Shown in pieces: positions 42,561 through 51,942 of a stretch of DNA of 64,000 bases (positions within the stretch are counted from its first letter, which is position 1; each line of letters opens with the position of its first letter). Position numbers and translations under genes: made by a program. Under the pieces are notes generated by a model. It was not told the DNA's origin. It worked only from the letters and a program-made list of their open reading frames with translations, and searched no databases. The stretch comes from Arthrobacter antibioticus (GTDB taxonomy: Bacteria > Actinomycetota > Actinomycetes > Actinomycetales > Micrococcaceae): positions 62,001 through 126,000 of the forward strand of contig NZ_JASISQ010000002.1 in NCBI RefSeq assembly GCF_030063205.1, read 5' to 3'.

Positions 42561-43730
42561 ATGGGCATGCAAGTCAACACAAACCTCGCGGCTAACAACG
42601 CTTACCGCAATTTGAGCACCACCCAGAATGCGCTGGGAAAGTCAATGGAGAAGCTCTCCAGTGGTCTTCGCATCAACCGTGCCGCAGATGACGCAGCCGG
42701 CCTGGCCATCTCCGAAGGCCTGAAGTCACAGGTCAACGGTTACACCGTTGCTGCTCGTAACGCTCAGGACGGCATCTCTGTTGTCCAGACCGCTGAAGGA
42801 TCGCTGACTCAGGTACAGTCAATCCTGCAGCGTATGCGTGATCTGGCTGTACAGGCCGGCAACGATTCAAACAATGACGATTCTCGCGGGGCCATCAAGA
42901 AGGAAACCACTCAGCTGACAGCAGAGCTGACGCGCATGTCTGAGGCCACAAAGTTCAACGGCAAGTCACTGTTGGATGGGTCGACGGCGAATATGACGTT
43001 CCAGGTCGGCGCGGACGGCAATAAGTCCAACCAGATTTCGGTCAATCTTGCTAATGCGAACGTCGAGACAATCGCGAACACGCTCGCTGGCGGTGACCTG
43101 ACAACCGCGGGCACGAAGTTTGACATTGCCGATATCTCGACTGTTGCCGGTCCTGCGAGCTTTACAACAACCAAAGGTGGCGTGGCAACCACAGTCACGA
43201 CGGCCGACCTCGGAGCTGCTGGAGCTTTCGACAGCGTTGACAAGTACGCCGATGCACTGCGCGGCGACGCTTCGTTTGCAGCTAACTTCACAGTCAGCGT
43301 CAACAAGGATGCCAACGGTGCGGGCACTGGTATCACTGTTATGGCTAAAGACGGTGGAGTAGTTAGTACAACTGCGCCGACTACAGCTGGAACTGCGGTT
43401 GGCACAGCGGGAACCCCGATGACAGGCGGACTGAATTTTGAGACCGCTACGAATGCGCAGGCATCGTTGAACCTGATCGACACGCAGATCAAGACGGTTT
43501 CTGCAGCCCGCGCCGACCTCGGTGCCGTGCAGAACCGCCTTGAATCAGCTATCAGCAACTTGAATGTTGGCAAGGAAAACCTGTCCGCAGCCACGTCACG
43601 CATCACTGATGTGGACATGGCTTCAGAAATGGTGGACTTCACGCGCTCCAACATCTTGGCGCAGGCAGGCACGGCCATGTTGGCCCAGGCCAACCAGTCC
43701 AACCAGGGCGTCCTGAAGCTGCTCGGCTAA
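42561..43730 (+). CDS. fliC: Flagellin FliC
   Basis: Filament protein of 389 residues. The conserved N-terminal D0/D1 region is visible as MGMQVNTNLAANNAYRNL and KLSSGLRINRAADDAAGLAI, and the C-terminal as TSRITDVDMASEMVDFTRS and LAQANQSNQGVLKLLG. The central part (about 130-300) is Thr/Ala/Gly-rich and variable. GGAGG lies 8 bases before the ATG. It is a single-gene unit with its own promoter and a strong terminator. No second flagellin is in the window. Confidence 0.97.
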   Translation: MGMQVNTNLAANNAYRNLSTTQNALGKSMEKLSSGLRINRAADDAAGLAISEGLKSQVNGYTVAARNAQDGISVVQTAEGSLTQVQSILQRMRDLAVQAGNDSNNDDSRGAIKKETTQLTAELTRMSEATKFNGKSLLDGSTANMTFQVGADGNKSNQISVNLANANVETIANTLAGGDLTTAGTKFDIADISTVAGPASFTTTKGGVATTVTTADLGAAGAFDSVDKYADALRGDASFAANFTVSVNKDANGAGTGITVMAKDGGVVSTTAPTTAGTAVGTAGTPMTGGLNFETATNAQASLNLIDTQIKTVSAARADLGAVQNRLESAISNLNVGKENLSAATSRITDVDMASEMVDFTRSNILAQAGTAMLAQANQSNQGVLKLLG

Positions 43731-43772
43731 ATCGAGTAACTTACCGGGACTCCAAAGTTCCGGAGTGCAGGT

Positions 43773-43808
43773 CAGCTGGGGGTACGGACTCATCCGTACC
43801 CCCAGCTG
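43773..43808 (+). terminator. Terminator hairpin after fliC
   Basis: A perfect 16-base stem, CAGCTGGGGGTACGGA with its complement, around a CTCA loop, beginning 43 bases past the fliC stop. It has no long T-run, as is common in actinobacteria. It should protect the abundant flagellin mRNA and separate it from fliD. Confidence 0.85.
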
Positions 43809-43859
43809 TGCATGGTCCACTTTAAGATCTAACATCTCACTGCGAAAAGGAAGCTCCAC

Positions 43860-45242
43860 ATGGGCTTGGGAATCGACGGACTGTCCTCCGGATTGGACAC
43901 AACGGCAATTATCAACGCGCTCATTGCCGCCGAGTCCCGCCCCCAGGCGCTGATGAAGAGCAGGGTTGTTACCGATACCGCTTTGGTCACTGCAATGCAG
44001 GCGCTCAACACTAAGTTTGCCGCACTGACCAGCCAAGCTGGGACGCTGGCGAAAACCGGAGGTCTGGACATGTTCCAGGCCACGTCCTCATCTGATGCAA
44101 TCACCGCCAAATTGGGACCCGGTGCCGTGACTACCAGCCTGAATCTGAGTGTCAATACGTTGGCACGAGCACAGTCAAACGTCAGTGGTCCTATGACGGA
44201 GTGGCCGGCTAGCCCGGCCGTCATGACCTTTGTTAAAGGTGACGGTACCACCACCGAGGTCACCGCCGAGTCCACGTCCCTTGATGCAATGGCCTACGCC
44301 ATAAACAGATCCGATGCGGGAATTTCAGCCGTCAAAATTGCCTCAGGTGTTGACGCCGATGGCGCCACGCAATACCGGCTCCAGCTCACTGCCAAGGACA
44401 CCGGAGCCGCCAATGGCTTCGCAGCTCACCAGGGCACCGCCGCAGAGGTTGAGGCAGGGACTGCCGTACCCCTGACAAGCCCAGGGGCATGGACCACGCT
44501 ACAAACCGGGCTGGATGCCAAAATGACACTTTGGGCTGGCACCGCTGCCGAACAGGTGATCACTTCGGCTAGTAACGCCTTCGCCGGGCTTGCTCCCGGA
44601 CTGGACATCACCGTCAACAAAGTCTCGGCTGAGCCTGTCACGGTTGGCGCCTCACGTGACGCGGCCAAAGTAGCTTCCGCAGCCAAAGATTTCTCTAGCA
44701 ATATAAACATCATCCTGGGTTCCATCCTGACCCAGTCGACTGTCACATCGGGAGCCGGCTCGGATGGGGCATCTGTCAAGGGCGGACTCTTTTCCGGGAA
44801 CAGTACTGTTTCCGATGCCAAAACCAAGCTGTTCAACTCGGTTACATCTCCCATCAACGGGTTCTCCCCGGCGACAATTGGCTTCAACACCACAAAGAAC
44901 GGTGACCTCTCCTTCGAACCAGACGTTTTTGCGTCAGCGTATGCCAAAGACCCGGTGGCTACCGAAAAGATGCTTCAAACTATGGCCTCGCGGGTGGAAG
45001 AAGCGGCCAAGTCGATTTCTGGCCCTGACGTAGGTTCACTGTCCCAAAGAGTCAAAGGTCAGCAATCGATCATCAATGATCTCAACACTCAAATTCTGGA
45101 CTGGGATTCCCGTTTGATGACGCGTAGAGCGTCATTGCAGGCCGTCTACACGTCATTGGAGGTTCAGATGAGCAAGATGCAATCGCAGCAATCGTGGTTG
45201 ACGGCCCAAATTAACTCCTTTGATGCGGCAGGCAAGAAATGA
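43860..45242 (+). CDS. fliD: Filament cap protein FliD
   Basis: Capping protein of 460 residues that guides flagellin assembly. The N-terminal motif GIDGLSSGLDTTAIINALI and the C-terminal coiled-coil end (QSIINDLNTQILDWDSRL, then ASLQAVYTSLEVQMSKMQ and SWLTAQI) are typical. GGAAG precedes the ATG at 43860. No convincing sigma-28 site lies between the fliC terminator and fliD, so it may depend on read-through from fliC. It overlaps fliS by 4 bases. Confidence 0.94.
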   Translation: MGLGIDGLSSGLDTTAIINALIAAESRPQALMKSRVVTDTALVTAMQALNTKFAALTSQAGTLAKTGGLDMFQATSSSDAITAKLGPGAVTTSLNLSVNTLARAQSNVSGPMTEWPASPAVMTFVKGDGTTTEVTAESTSLDAMAYAINRSDAGISAVKIASGVDADGATQYRLQLTAKDTGAANGFAAHQGTAAEVEAGTAVPLTSPGAWTTLQTGLDAKMTLWAGTAAEQVITSASNAFAGLAPGLDITVNKVSAEPVTVGASRDAAKVASAAKDFSSNINIILGSILTQSTVTSGAGSDGASVKGGLFSGNSTVSDAKTKLFNSVTSPINGFSPATIGFNTTKNGDLSFEPDVFASAYAKDPVATEKMLQTMASRVEEAAKSISGPDVGSLSQRVKGQQSIINDLNTQILDWDSRLMTRRASLQAVYTSLEVQMSKMQSQQSWLTAQINSFDAAGKK

Positions 45243-45664
45243 TGAATGCAAGCAGCCGTAATAAGGCGCTGAACTCCTACCAGCGTGAGGCAATCCTCTC
45301 GGCAACCCCTGCGCGTCTCCTGACGATGCTTTATGACAGGTTGCTCCTGGATCTAGCTCGCGCGGAAACTGCGCAGAACGCCTCTGACTGGTCGGTGGCC
45401 AGTGATAACCTGCTGCATGCTCAGGACATCATCGGCGAACTCTCCGGATCCTTGCAACCGGAACTGTGGGCCGGGGCAGACCAGCTGCTGGGCATCTACA
45501 ATTACGCGGGGACGGCGCTGATGAACGCCAATATCCGGCGTGATCCCGCGCTAACCCGCGAGTGCATCGATCTCCTTGAACCGCTTAGGCTCACCTGGCA
45601 TGAGGCTGCGGCTCTGCCCTCCGGGATCCTCGCGGGTGTGCAGGCTGGCGGCTACACCTCGTGA
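45239..45664 (+). CDS. fliS: Flagellin export chaperone FliS
   Basis: Cytosolic four-helix chaperone of 141 residues that keeps flagellin unpolymerised before export. The motif YQREAILSATPARLLTMLYDRL is the family hallmark. The ATG overlaps the fliD stop, and a further in-frame ATG follows at 45242. The stop overlaps the next start (GTGA). Confidence 0.94.
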   Translation: MMNASSRNKALNSYQREAILSATPARLLTMLYDRLLLDLARAETAQNASDWSVASDNLLHAQDIIGELSGSLQPELWAGADQLLGIYNYAGTALMNANIRRDPALTRECIDLLEPLRLTWHEAAALPSGILAGVQAGGYTS

Positions 45665-46044
45665 TTTGGCCGCGCGGAGAACGGTTCGTTGAACCAGCGC
45701 AACCCGCACCCGAAAGGATCCCGGCTCCGAGTCCGCCGGCAGAAAGTGGAGTGGCTGATTTGCCAGATCTGGTGGATGCAGGCCAGGAGCAGTGGGAAAC
45801 TGTCCTGGCTGAGTTGGAAGAGCAACTGTCGGTGGCAGTGTTGCAGAACCGCGGCTGGGCTCCGCCGATGAATCTTAGCCCTTTGCCTGAAGCACTGCGT
45901 GAGCGGGCAAAGAATCTAGCTGAGCTACAGAACCAGATGATCCAAGCCTTGCAAAGCTCACGCGAAAGCACTGCCACAGAACTTGGAACGCTGAAAACAG
46001 TTCAGCGCGATGCACCCGCCATTTATCTTGACGTCATGGGCTAA
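45661..46044 (+). CDS. Small gene in the FliT position
   Basis: 127-residue protein with no family I can name. Its N-terminal 30 residues are Pro-rich (EPAQPAPERIPAPSPP), followed by helical segments WETVLAELEEQLSVAVLQN and ERAKNLAELQNQMIQALQSS. The GTG start overlaps the fliS stop. The place directly after fliD-fliS and the helical profile suggest a FliT-like chaperone of FliD, by position only. Confidence 0.72.
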   Translation: MIWPRGERFVEPAQPAPERIPAPSPPAESGVADLPDLVDAGQEQWETVLAELEEQLSVAVLQNRGWAPPMNLSPLPEALRERAKNLAELQNQMIQALQSSRESTATELGTLKTVQRDAPAIYLDVMG

Positions 46045-46118
46045 CTGCTTTCACGAACCCCGTCCGGCCGGGCGGAATGAGAGCAACTCACAAACAACTT
46101 AAAAATAGTGTGTATTTC

Positions 46119-46149
46119 TCTTACGGTACTTCCCAAGCTTCCGATAGTG
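46119..46149 (+). promoter_or_regulatory. Sigma-28-type promoter of the flgB operon
   Basis: TCTTACGG, 14 bases, then CCGATAGTG, with TTAC-N15-TCCGATAG as core. It begins 102 bases before the flgB start and shares its -35 sequence exactly with fliC. It would drive the long basal-body and hook unit flgB to flgE. Confidence 0.78.
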
Positions 46150-46220
46150 ACAGATGAGCTACGGACGGCTCGCCCCTCAGCCACGGACAGGCCTCAAGTT
46201 TTACATCAAGGAAGAGCTCA

Positions 46221-46562
46221 GTGCTTGATTCCGTGGTTACTGTGGCGCTTACGAGCGCCCTCGATGGATTGTCCATGCGCCAACGCGCCATTGCCGACAA
46301 CATCGCAAACGTCAATACCCCCGGCTACACTGCCCAGCGGGTGAAATTCGAAGCCGCCTTGGCTGAATCCGTCAACCGCCGCGACGGTGATGTGCGCGCC
46401 ACTACGGAACGTTCGGTGGAGCCAACCCAGCTCAACGGTAACAACGTCAACCTGGACACTGAGACGCTTTCAAATATAGAAACCGTGTTGCGGTACCAAT
46501 TTGCCGCCCACGCGGTTAACAGCGAATTCAACTCCATGCGCACAGTTCTCAAGAGCCAATAA
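46221..46562 (+). CDS. flgB: Proximal rod protein FlgB
   Basis: Rod protein of 113 residues with the rod/hook signature IADNIANVNTPGYTAQRV. The GTG start at 46221 has AAGGAAGAG upstream. It is the first gene of the flgB-flgE unit. flgC follows directly at the stop. Confidence 0.93.
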   Translation: MLDSVVTVALTSALDGLSMRQRAIADNIANVNTPGYTAQRVKFEAALAESVNRRDGDVRATTERSVEPTQLNGNNVNLDTETLSNIETVLRYQFAAHAVNSEFNSMRTVLKSQ

Positions 46563-46949
46563 GTGAGCGACGCAATTGGCATTGCCTCCACCGGATTAAC
46601 GCTGCACCGCAAATGGCTCGACGCCGTCTCTGACAACATCGCCAACGTCAATACCGTGACGGCCACAACCGAGGAAGCTTTCCGTGCCCGGTACATCATT
46701 GCTGAAGCAGGGGCAGGGGACTCGGGCGTTTACGTAGCTGGTGCGGCACGCGGTAGCGCAGAAGGACGAATGACCTTTGAACCCGACCATCCATTGGCGG
46801 ATGAGGGCGGTTATGTCCGGTACCCCGATATTGATATGGCGTCCCAAATGGGCCAGTTGATCATGGCCCAGCGTGGATACCAAGTCAACGCTTCAGTGGT
46901 AGACCGAGCCAAAGTTATGTACGAATCCGGATTGCAGATTGGAAAGTAG
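46563..46949 (+). CDS. flgC: Rod protein FlgC
   Basis: Rod protein of 128 residues. The N-terminal motif GLTLHRKWLDAVSDNIANVN and the C-terminal VRYPDIDMASQMGQLIMAQ with GYQVNASVVDRAKVM are characteristic. The GTG start directly follows the flgB stop. FlgF and FlgG rod genes are not in the window. Confidence 0.93.
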   Translation: MSDAIGIASTGLTLHRKWLDAVSDNIANVNTVTATTEEAFRARYIIAEAGAGDSGVYVAGAARGSAEGRMTFEPDHPLADEGGYVRYPDIDMASQMGQLIMAQRGYQVNASVVDRAKVMYESGLQIGK

Positions 46950-46952
46950 CCG

Positions 46953-47252
46953 ATGAGTGTTTCTGGAATTGAAGGCGTACAGGCCAGCATCGGAACGGGG
47001 TATATGCCTCAAGTGCAACCCAGTACCGACAACGGTGCCTTTGGCGACTCATTGACGGGGGCGCTGAGTGATTTGCAGGGATTGCAGTCCACCTCGAACA
47101 CCATGGCGGTCAAGGCCGCAACGGGAAGTCTGGATGATATTCATCAAGCCACGATTGCATCAGCCAGGGCCGCCGTGACCTTGGAGTTGGTCTCCACACT
47201 GCGCATCCGCGGTGTCGACGCATTCAACGAGATCATGAGGATGCAGGCCTGA
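46953..47252 (+). CDS. fliE: FliE, MS-ring to rod adapter
   Basis: Small basal-body protein of 99 residues. The C-terminal motif DIHQATIASARAAVTLELV with VDAFNEIMRMQA identifies it. It starts 3 bases after flgC and its stop overlaps the fliF start by 1 base. Confidence 0.92.
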   Translation: MSVSGIEGVQASIGTGYMPQVQPSTDNGAFGDSLTGALSDLQGLQSTSNTMAVKAATGSLDDIHQATIASARAAVTLELVSTLRIRGVDAFNEIMRMQA

Positions 47253-48850
47253 TGCCGCCGTTTCTCACCGCTTTTCCAGCTCGTTTTTCCGGCATGGCCA
47301 AGGGTTTCACCATGGCCCAAAAGACTTTGGTGGTTATTGGGTTGGCTGTTTTGGTACTAGGCAGCGTGGCCTTGTTTAGTTGGGTCACGAAACCCAGCTA
47401 TGCCCCGCTATTTTCCTCTTTGGCACCGGCCGACGCCAATGCCATTGTTACGCAACTTAAAACTGATAATGTGCCCTACCAACTAGTTAACGGCGGTGCC
47501 ACCATTTTGGTGCCGGACGCCAATGTTTATGACCAGCGTCTTAAGGCTGCCTCCGCGGGTCTTCCTGCGGCAACCACGGCAGGTTACTCACTGCTGGACA
47601 GTATGGGTGTGACGTCATCGGAGTTTCAACAAAACATCACGTACAAACGTGCCATGGAGGGAGAACTAGCACAAACCATCATGGCGATGAAGGGCGTGAC
47701 TATGGCCTCCGTAAAATTGGCGGTCCCTGAACAAACAGTGTTCACGGCCACCAAGCAGGACCCCACCGCGTCAGTGTTCGTGGAAACCAGCCCTGGTGTC
47801 AGCCTCTCCGATGATCAGGTCAACGCGATTGTGCACCTCACGTCATCCTCGGTAGAGGCTTTGAAGCCAGCAAACGTTTCCGTTGTTGATGCGGCGGGGG
47901 CCGTGCTTTCGGCCGCAGGAAATGGTGCCACTGGAAGCGGTGGAAAACAGGCCCAAGCCTACGAGCAACGCGTTAGTGCTGCTGTGCAGTCCATGCTGGA
48001 TACGGTAGTTGGTCCAGGTAATTCCAGTGTGACTCTCTCAGCCACCATGGACAACGCTTCTACGGACAGAATGAAAGAGTCCTTCACCTCTCCGGAAGGT
48101 GCACCAGCCCTGAACGAGTCGACCTCCAGCGAGAAAGGCACGGGCGGTGCTGGGTCAGGAGCTGGCGTACTAGGTCCAGATAACATTGCTGTTCCCGGCG
48201 GTGCTGGTGATGCTGGCGGAACCTCGGAGTCGAATAAAACAACCAAGAACAACGCCATCGACAAGGTAACGGAAAATACCGTTATACCTGCTGGGAATGT
48301 CCAGCGGCAGTCGCTGGCAGTCGCCGTCGACACAGCCGCAGCGGCCAAAATCGACGCAGCAACTTTGACGGAAATGGTCTCAATGGCCGCCGGGTTAAAC
48401 CCGGGTCGCGGAGACACTGTCAGCATGAAGGTAGTGCCTTTCTCCACAGCTCAGTCCGAGGCTGCCCAAGCTGCCCTTGATGCAGCCAAGGCCGAAGCGG
48501 GTGCGGCGAAGACCGCAGAAACATGGCGCAATCTGGGCATTGCTGCGGTATTGCTCCTGCTGCTGCTGGTGGTAATTGTCATTTATGCACGCAAAAATCG
48601 TCGTCAGGTGCGTGAATTAGTAGACCTCGGTGAGCAGAGCCGGCAGCTGGTCTCGCTGACAAAGCTTCCTGCTGATCCTGAACCTGCCACGACTGCACTC
48701 ACGGCAATTCCCGTACCCGCTGCCCTGCCTGTGGCCGAAAGTAGCGACGCCGATTCCAAGCGAGCATCTTTGGAGGCGCTGGCCGGTGCGGATCCGCAAA
48801 AAACTGCCGGACTATTGCGCTCGCTCATGGATGAAAAAGTGGGTGTCTGA
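47252..48850 (+). CDS. fliF: MS-ring protein FliF
   Basis: Inner-membrane ring protein of 532 residues. The first membrane segment is at about 28-48, then PSYAPLFSSLAPADANAIV and the ring-building motifs GYSLLDSMGVTSSEF and ASVKLAVPEQTVF. A low-complexity Gly/Ala/Ser loop (about 285-330) precedes the second membrane helix at about 430-450. The C-terminal tail, which binds FliG, ends LRSLMDEKVGV. Confidence 0.95.
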   Translation: MPPFLTAFPARFSGMAKGFTMAQKTLVVIGLAVLVLGSVALFSWVTKPSYAPLFSSLAPADANAIVTQLKTDNVPYQLVNGGATILVPDANVYDQRLKAASAGLPAATTAGYSLLDSMGVTSSEFQQNITYKRAMEGELAQTIMAMKGVTMASVKLAVPEQTVFTATKQDPTASVFVETSPGVSLSDDQVNAIVHLTSSSVEALKPANVSVVDAAGAVLSAAGNGATGSGGKQAQAYEQRVSAAVQSMLDTVVGPGNSSVTLSATMDNASTDRMKESFTSPEGAPALNESTSSEKGTGGAGSGAGVLGPDNIAVPGGAGDAGGTSESNKTTKNNAIDKVTENTVIPAGNVQRQSLAVAVDTAAAAKIDAATLTEMVSMAAGLNPGRGDTVSMKVVPFSTAQSEAAQAALDAAKAEAGAAKTAETWRNLGIAAVLLLLLLVVIVIYARKNRRQVRELVDLGEQSRQLVSLTKLPADPEPATTALTAIPVPAALPVAESSDADSKRASLEALAGADPQKTAGLLRSLMDEKVGV

Positions 48851-49893
48851 TGGCTTCGGTGCCGGTGACAGTTAACCAGAAGCCGGCAACACCACTGACA
48901 GGGACTCAAAAGGCCGCAGCCGTGCTCATGCAGTTTTCACAAACAGCGGCGGCTGCCGTCATGTCGCATCTGTCGGAGAGTGAGGCGGAGGCCATTGTCT
49001 CAGAGATAGTGAAGATGCGGCGCGTTCAGGCAGATGTTGCTGACGCTGTTATTAATGAGTTTCACGATATCGCCGTCAGCGGGCGGCGTGCAGCCCAAGG
49101 CGGACGCGACTTTGCCGCAGGTCTGCTTGCGGCATCATTTGGCAGCGAAAAAGCGGCCGGAGTCATGGACAGGCTGGCCTCGTCACTGGCCGGAAAGCCG
49201 TTTGAATTCTTAGACGACGCCGAACCGGGACAGTTGCTGTCCCTGCTGGAAGATGAGCTGCCGGCCACTATTGCGTTGGTGCTGGCCCATCTGCGTCCCG
49301 ACCGCGCCTCTGCCACCTTGGCCGGCCTGACTGGCGGGCTGCGCACCGACGTGGCGCAGTCCATCGCAACAATGGGTTCAGCCACCCCAGAAGCTGTAGG
49401 GATCGTTGCGGGCATGCTCAAACAGCGCGCGCTGGCCGTTGTGGCACCGCGTGAACAGATGGCGGTGATCGGCGGGATTCAACCGTTGGTTGAAATCATT
49501 AACCGCTCCGATGTGGCAACTGAACGTGCGCTCCTGGAAGAGTTGGAACTGCGGGATCCGGAACTCGCAGAAGAAGTACGCTCGCGCATGCTCACATTCA
49601 CTGACCTGGTGAAACTGGACAACCAGGACGTGCAGCTGGTGCTTCGCGGTATTCCTGCCAACACGCTTGCGCTGGCAATGAAGGGGGCTCCAGCCGCTGT
49701 CTTGGAAGCCATTCGATCCAATATTTCTGAGCGCAACCGTGAACTGCTTGAATTTGAACTTGAGGCACTCGGTCCCGTGCGAAGTTCAGAAGTGGAGCAG
49801 GCGCGGGCAGATATTGTACGGATCATCCGTGAACTCGAGGCTAATGAAGAGATCACAGTGCGTCGAGGGGATGAAGATGACATTGTCTACTAA
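48850..49893 (+). CDS. fliG: Switch protein FliG
   Basis: Rotor protein of 347 residues that couples to MotA. Middle and C-terminal motifs include VEIINRSDVATERALLEEL, VRSRMLTFTDLVKLDNQDVQ and ALAMKGAPAAVLEAIRSNIS, with charged torque-helix residues near the end. It overlaps fliF by 1 base and extends into the fliH start. Confidence 0.95.
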   Translation: MASVPVTVNQKPATPLTGTQKAAAVLMQFSQTAAAAVMSHLSESEAEAIVSEIVKMRRVQADVADAVINEFHDIAVSGRRAAQGGRDFAAGLLAASFGSEKAAGVMDRLASSLAGKPFEFLDDAEPGQLLSLLEDELPATIALVLAHLRPDRASATLAGLTGGLRTDVAQSIATMGSATPEAVGIVAGMLKQRALAVVAPREQMAVIGGIQPLVEIINRSDVATERALLEELELRDPELAEEVRSRMLTFTDLVKLDNQDVQLVLRGIPANTLALAMKGAPAAVLEAIRSNISERNRELLEFELEALGPVRSSEVEQARADIVRIIRELEANEEITVRRGDEDDIVY

Positions 49894-50620
49894 CCATTCG
49901 GTACCGCGCCCAGCGGTGTTCCCAGTAGTAGCTACTTCGGCCCAAGCCCACGCCCTACAGGAAGCAAAATCCAGCGGATTCACCCAAGGCCACGCCGCCG
50001 GCTACGTGGCTGGATTGCAACGTGCTGAACAGGAGGCTGCGGCACAAGCGAAACAACAGAACATGGAACACGAGGTGCTGCTGGCCACGTTGGAAACTCG
50101 GCAAACAGAGGGTCTGGGCGCCCTGAACCTGGCCATCGCCGCGCTCACGAACCGCACCGTGCCGGTTCTAGCGCACGCAGAACAAGCTCTTTTTGGATAT
50201 GCCCTTGAACTGGCGCAGGCACTGCTGGGCCATGAGCTGCGGGACGGGGAAACATCCGCACGGGCCGCACTGGCGCGTGCCTGCGCACGGGCTCATACCG
50301 AAATACCAGTGAGTATCCGAATGAATCCTGCGGATATTGCAGCGCTGCCCAACTCCGATTTTCCTGACGGCGTGGCCATCCAAAACGATGCAAGCATCGG
50401 CAGGGGCGACGCCATTGCCGAATACGCCGACGGATTCCTTGATGCTCGGCTTGCCACAGCCTTGGACAGGGCCCGATCCGCACTGCTGGGCGATTTTCTG
50501 CCGGCCAGCGAATTGACCGCGGACGCACCTGTTCTGGACGCCCTAGTTCCCGGTGCCCAAGCGCCCACTGCCGCGGCGGCGAACGCTCATGCAGCGCCGC
50601 TCATGACGGGACGGTCATGA
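49877..50620 (+). CDS. fliH: Flagellar export regulator FliH
   Basis: Regulator of the export ATPase, about 247 residues. The N-terminal half is Gln/Ala/Glu-rich and coiled (GLQRAEQEAAAQAKQQN), and the C-terminal part resembles FliH/V-ATPase E-type domains (GDAIAEYADGFLDARLATAL). GAGGGG 6 bases before ATG 49877 sets the start, inside the 3' end of fliG. Earlier starts lie deep in fliG. It overlaps fliI by 4 bases. Confidence 0.88.
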   Translation: MTLSTNHSVPRPAVFPVVATSAQAHALQEAKSSGFTQGHAAGYVAGLQRAEQEAAAQAKQQNMEHEVLLATLETRQTEGLGALNLAIAALTNRTVPVLAHAEQALFGYALELAQALLGHELRDGETSARAALARACARAHTEIPVSIRMNPADIAALPNSDFPDGVAIQNDASIGRGDAIAEYADGFLDARLATALDRARSALLGDFLPASELTADAPVLDALVPGAQAPTAAAANAHAAPLMTGRS

Positions 50621-51942
50621 GGACCGCTACTCTCACCGGCTCCCATCGGATGGCAACGGCCGTACGGGCAGCTGCGCCCGAAAGAGTAGGCGTGGTGACA
50701 GGTGTTGTTGGATTAGCCGCCCAGGTCAGCGGCCTACGCTGCGCTGTGGGGGACATGGTCACTATTGGTGAGCGCAACCCCGTGGATGCTGAAGTGGTCG
50801 CCGTGGCGGCAGGTAGCGTGCGGATCATGCCGCTGGCACCCATGAACGGTATTGGCGAAGGTGACCTGGTGAGGGCCAAACAAGTCCCCCTCTTGGTTCC
50901 CACGGGGGACGGGCTTTTGGGCAGGGTTATTGATGGGCTTGGCCGCCCTATCGACGGGCTCGGCCCCTTACAAGGCGTGACAGGGGTGCCGCTGGAAAAC
51001 AAGTCACCCAATTCCATGCAGCGGGCCCGCATCACCACGCCCTTGCAGACCGGGGTGCGGGTTTTGGACACCATGACCACCACGGGGCGCGGCCAACGTT
51101 TGGGGCTTTTTGCTGGTTCCGGAGTGGGCAAGTCTTCCCTGCTCTCGATGATTGCCCGCGGCACCGAGGCGCAGGTGTCAGTCATCGCGTTGGTGGGGGA
51201 ACGCGGGCGTGAGGTGCGCGAATTTTTAGAGGACGATCTGGGTCCTGCAGGCCTGGCACGCTCGATCGTTGTGGTGTCCACAAGTGACGAACCAGCCCTG
51301 CTGCGCCTGCGTGCCGCATTCACTGCAACCCGGATAGCGGAGTCGTTCCGGGAACGCGGGGATGATGCCATGCTCATGATGGATTCGTTGACCCGGGTGG
51401 CAATGGCGCAACGCGAGATAGGCTTGTCCGTTGGTGAGCCGCCAGCAACACGAGGGTACCCGCCGTCGACCTTTTCTGTCCTAGCGCGACTGCTGGAACG
51501 GGCCGGCACCGACAAAGTGGGATCCGTCACCGGCCTGTACACGGTGTTGGTGGATGGTGATGATCACAATGAGCCGATCGCTGATGCCGTCCGCTCAATC
51601 CTCGACGGTCACGTGGTGTTGGAACGCAAATTGGCGGTGGCAGGGCATTTCCCAGCCATCGACGTGCTTGCCTCCATCTCACGTGTGGCTTCCAAGGTGT
51701 GTGCCCCCGGGCAGAAGAACGACGCCGGCACCTTGCGTAAGGTGTTGGCGGCACGGGCCGCGGCCCAGGACCTGATAGACGTTGGCGCGTACCAGGCAGG
51801 GAGTAACCACTTGGTGGATGCGGCCGTTCAGCACGGTGCGGCGATCAACGATTTTCTTCAACAAAGTATGGACGAACAAATTCCGGCCCCACAATCGTGG
51901 GCACAGCTTCGCGCTTTATCCACCATGATTTCAGGAGCATAA
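50617..51942 (+). CDS. fliI: Flagellar export ATPase FliI
   Basis: F1-beta-like ATPase of 441 residues that energises protein export. Walker A is AGSGVGKSSLL (about 167), with GERGREVREF, the Walker B stretch DAMLMMDSLTRVAMAQREI and GLYTVLVDGDDHNEPIADA. It is coupled to fliH and fliJ and forms the export complex with them and FlhA/FlhB. Confidence 0.96.
   Translation: MRTATLTGSHRMATAVRAAAPERVGVVTGVVGLAAQVSGLRCAVGDMVTIGERNPVDAEVVAVAAGSVRIMPLAPMNGIGEGDLVRAKQVPLLVPTGDGLLGRVIDGLGRPIDGLGPLQGVTGVPLENKSPNSMQRARITTPLQTGVRVLDTMTTTGRGQRLGLFAGSGVGKSSLLSMIARGTEAQVSVIALVGERGREVREFLEDDLGPAGLARSIVVVSTSDEPALLRLRAAFTATRIAESFRERGDDAMLMMDSLTRVAMAQREIGLSVGEPPATRGYPPSTFSVLARLLERAGTDKVGSVTGLYTVLVDGDDHNEPIADAVRSILDGHVVLERKLAVAGHFPAIDVLASISRVASKVCAPGQKNDAGTLRKVLAARAAAQDLIDVGAYQAGSNHLVDAAVQHGAAINDFLQQSMDEQIPAPQSWAQLRALSTMISGA

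Noticed and set aside
42911-43702. 263-codon antisense frame opposite fliC
   Set aside because: It is fully within flagellin, with no promoter or family match. It follows from the Thr/Ala-rich codons of fliC.
43800-43859. Possible sixth sigma-28 site before fliD (TAAG-N15-GCGAAAAG)
   Set aside because: Only five of eight -10 bases match and the box falls on the fliD ribosome-binding site.
50601-51542. Antisense frame opposite fliI, Ser/Arg-rich
   Set aside because: Composition is that of the complement of a high-GC gene, and the ATPase on the other strand is certain.
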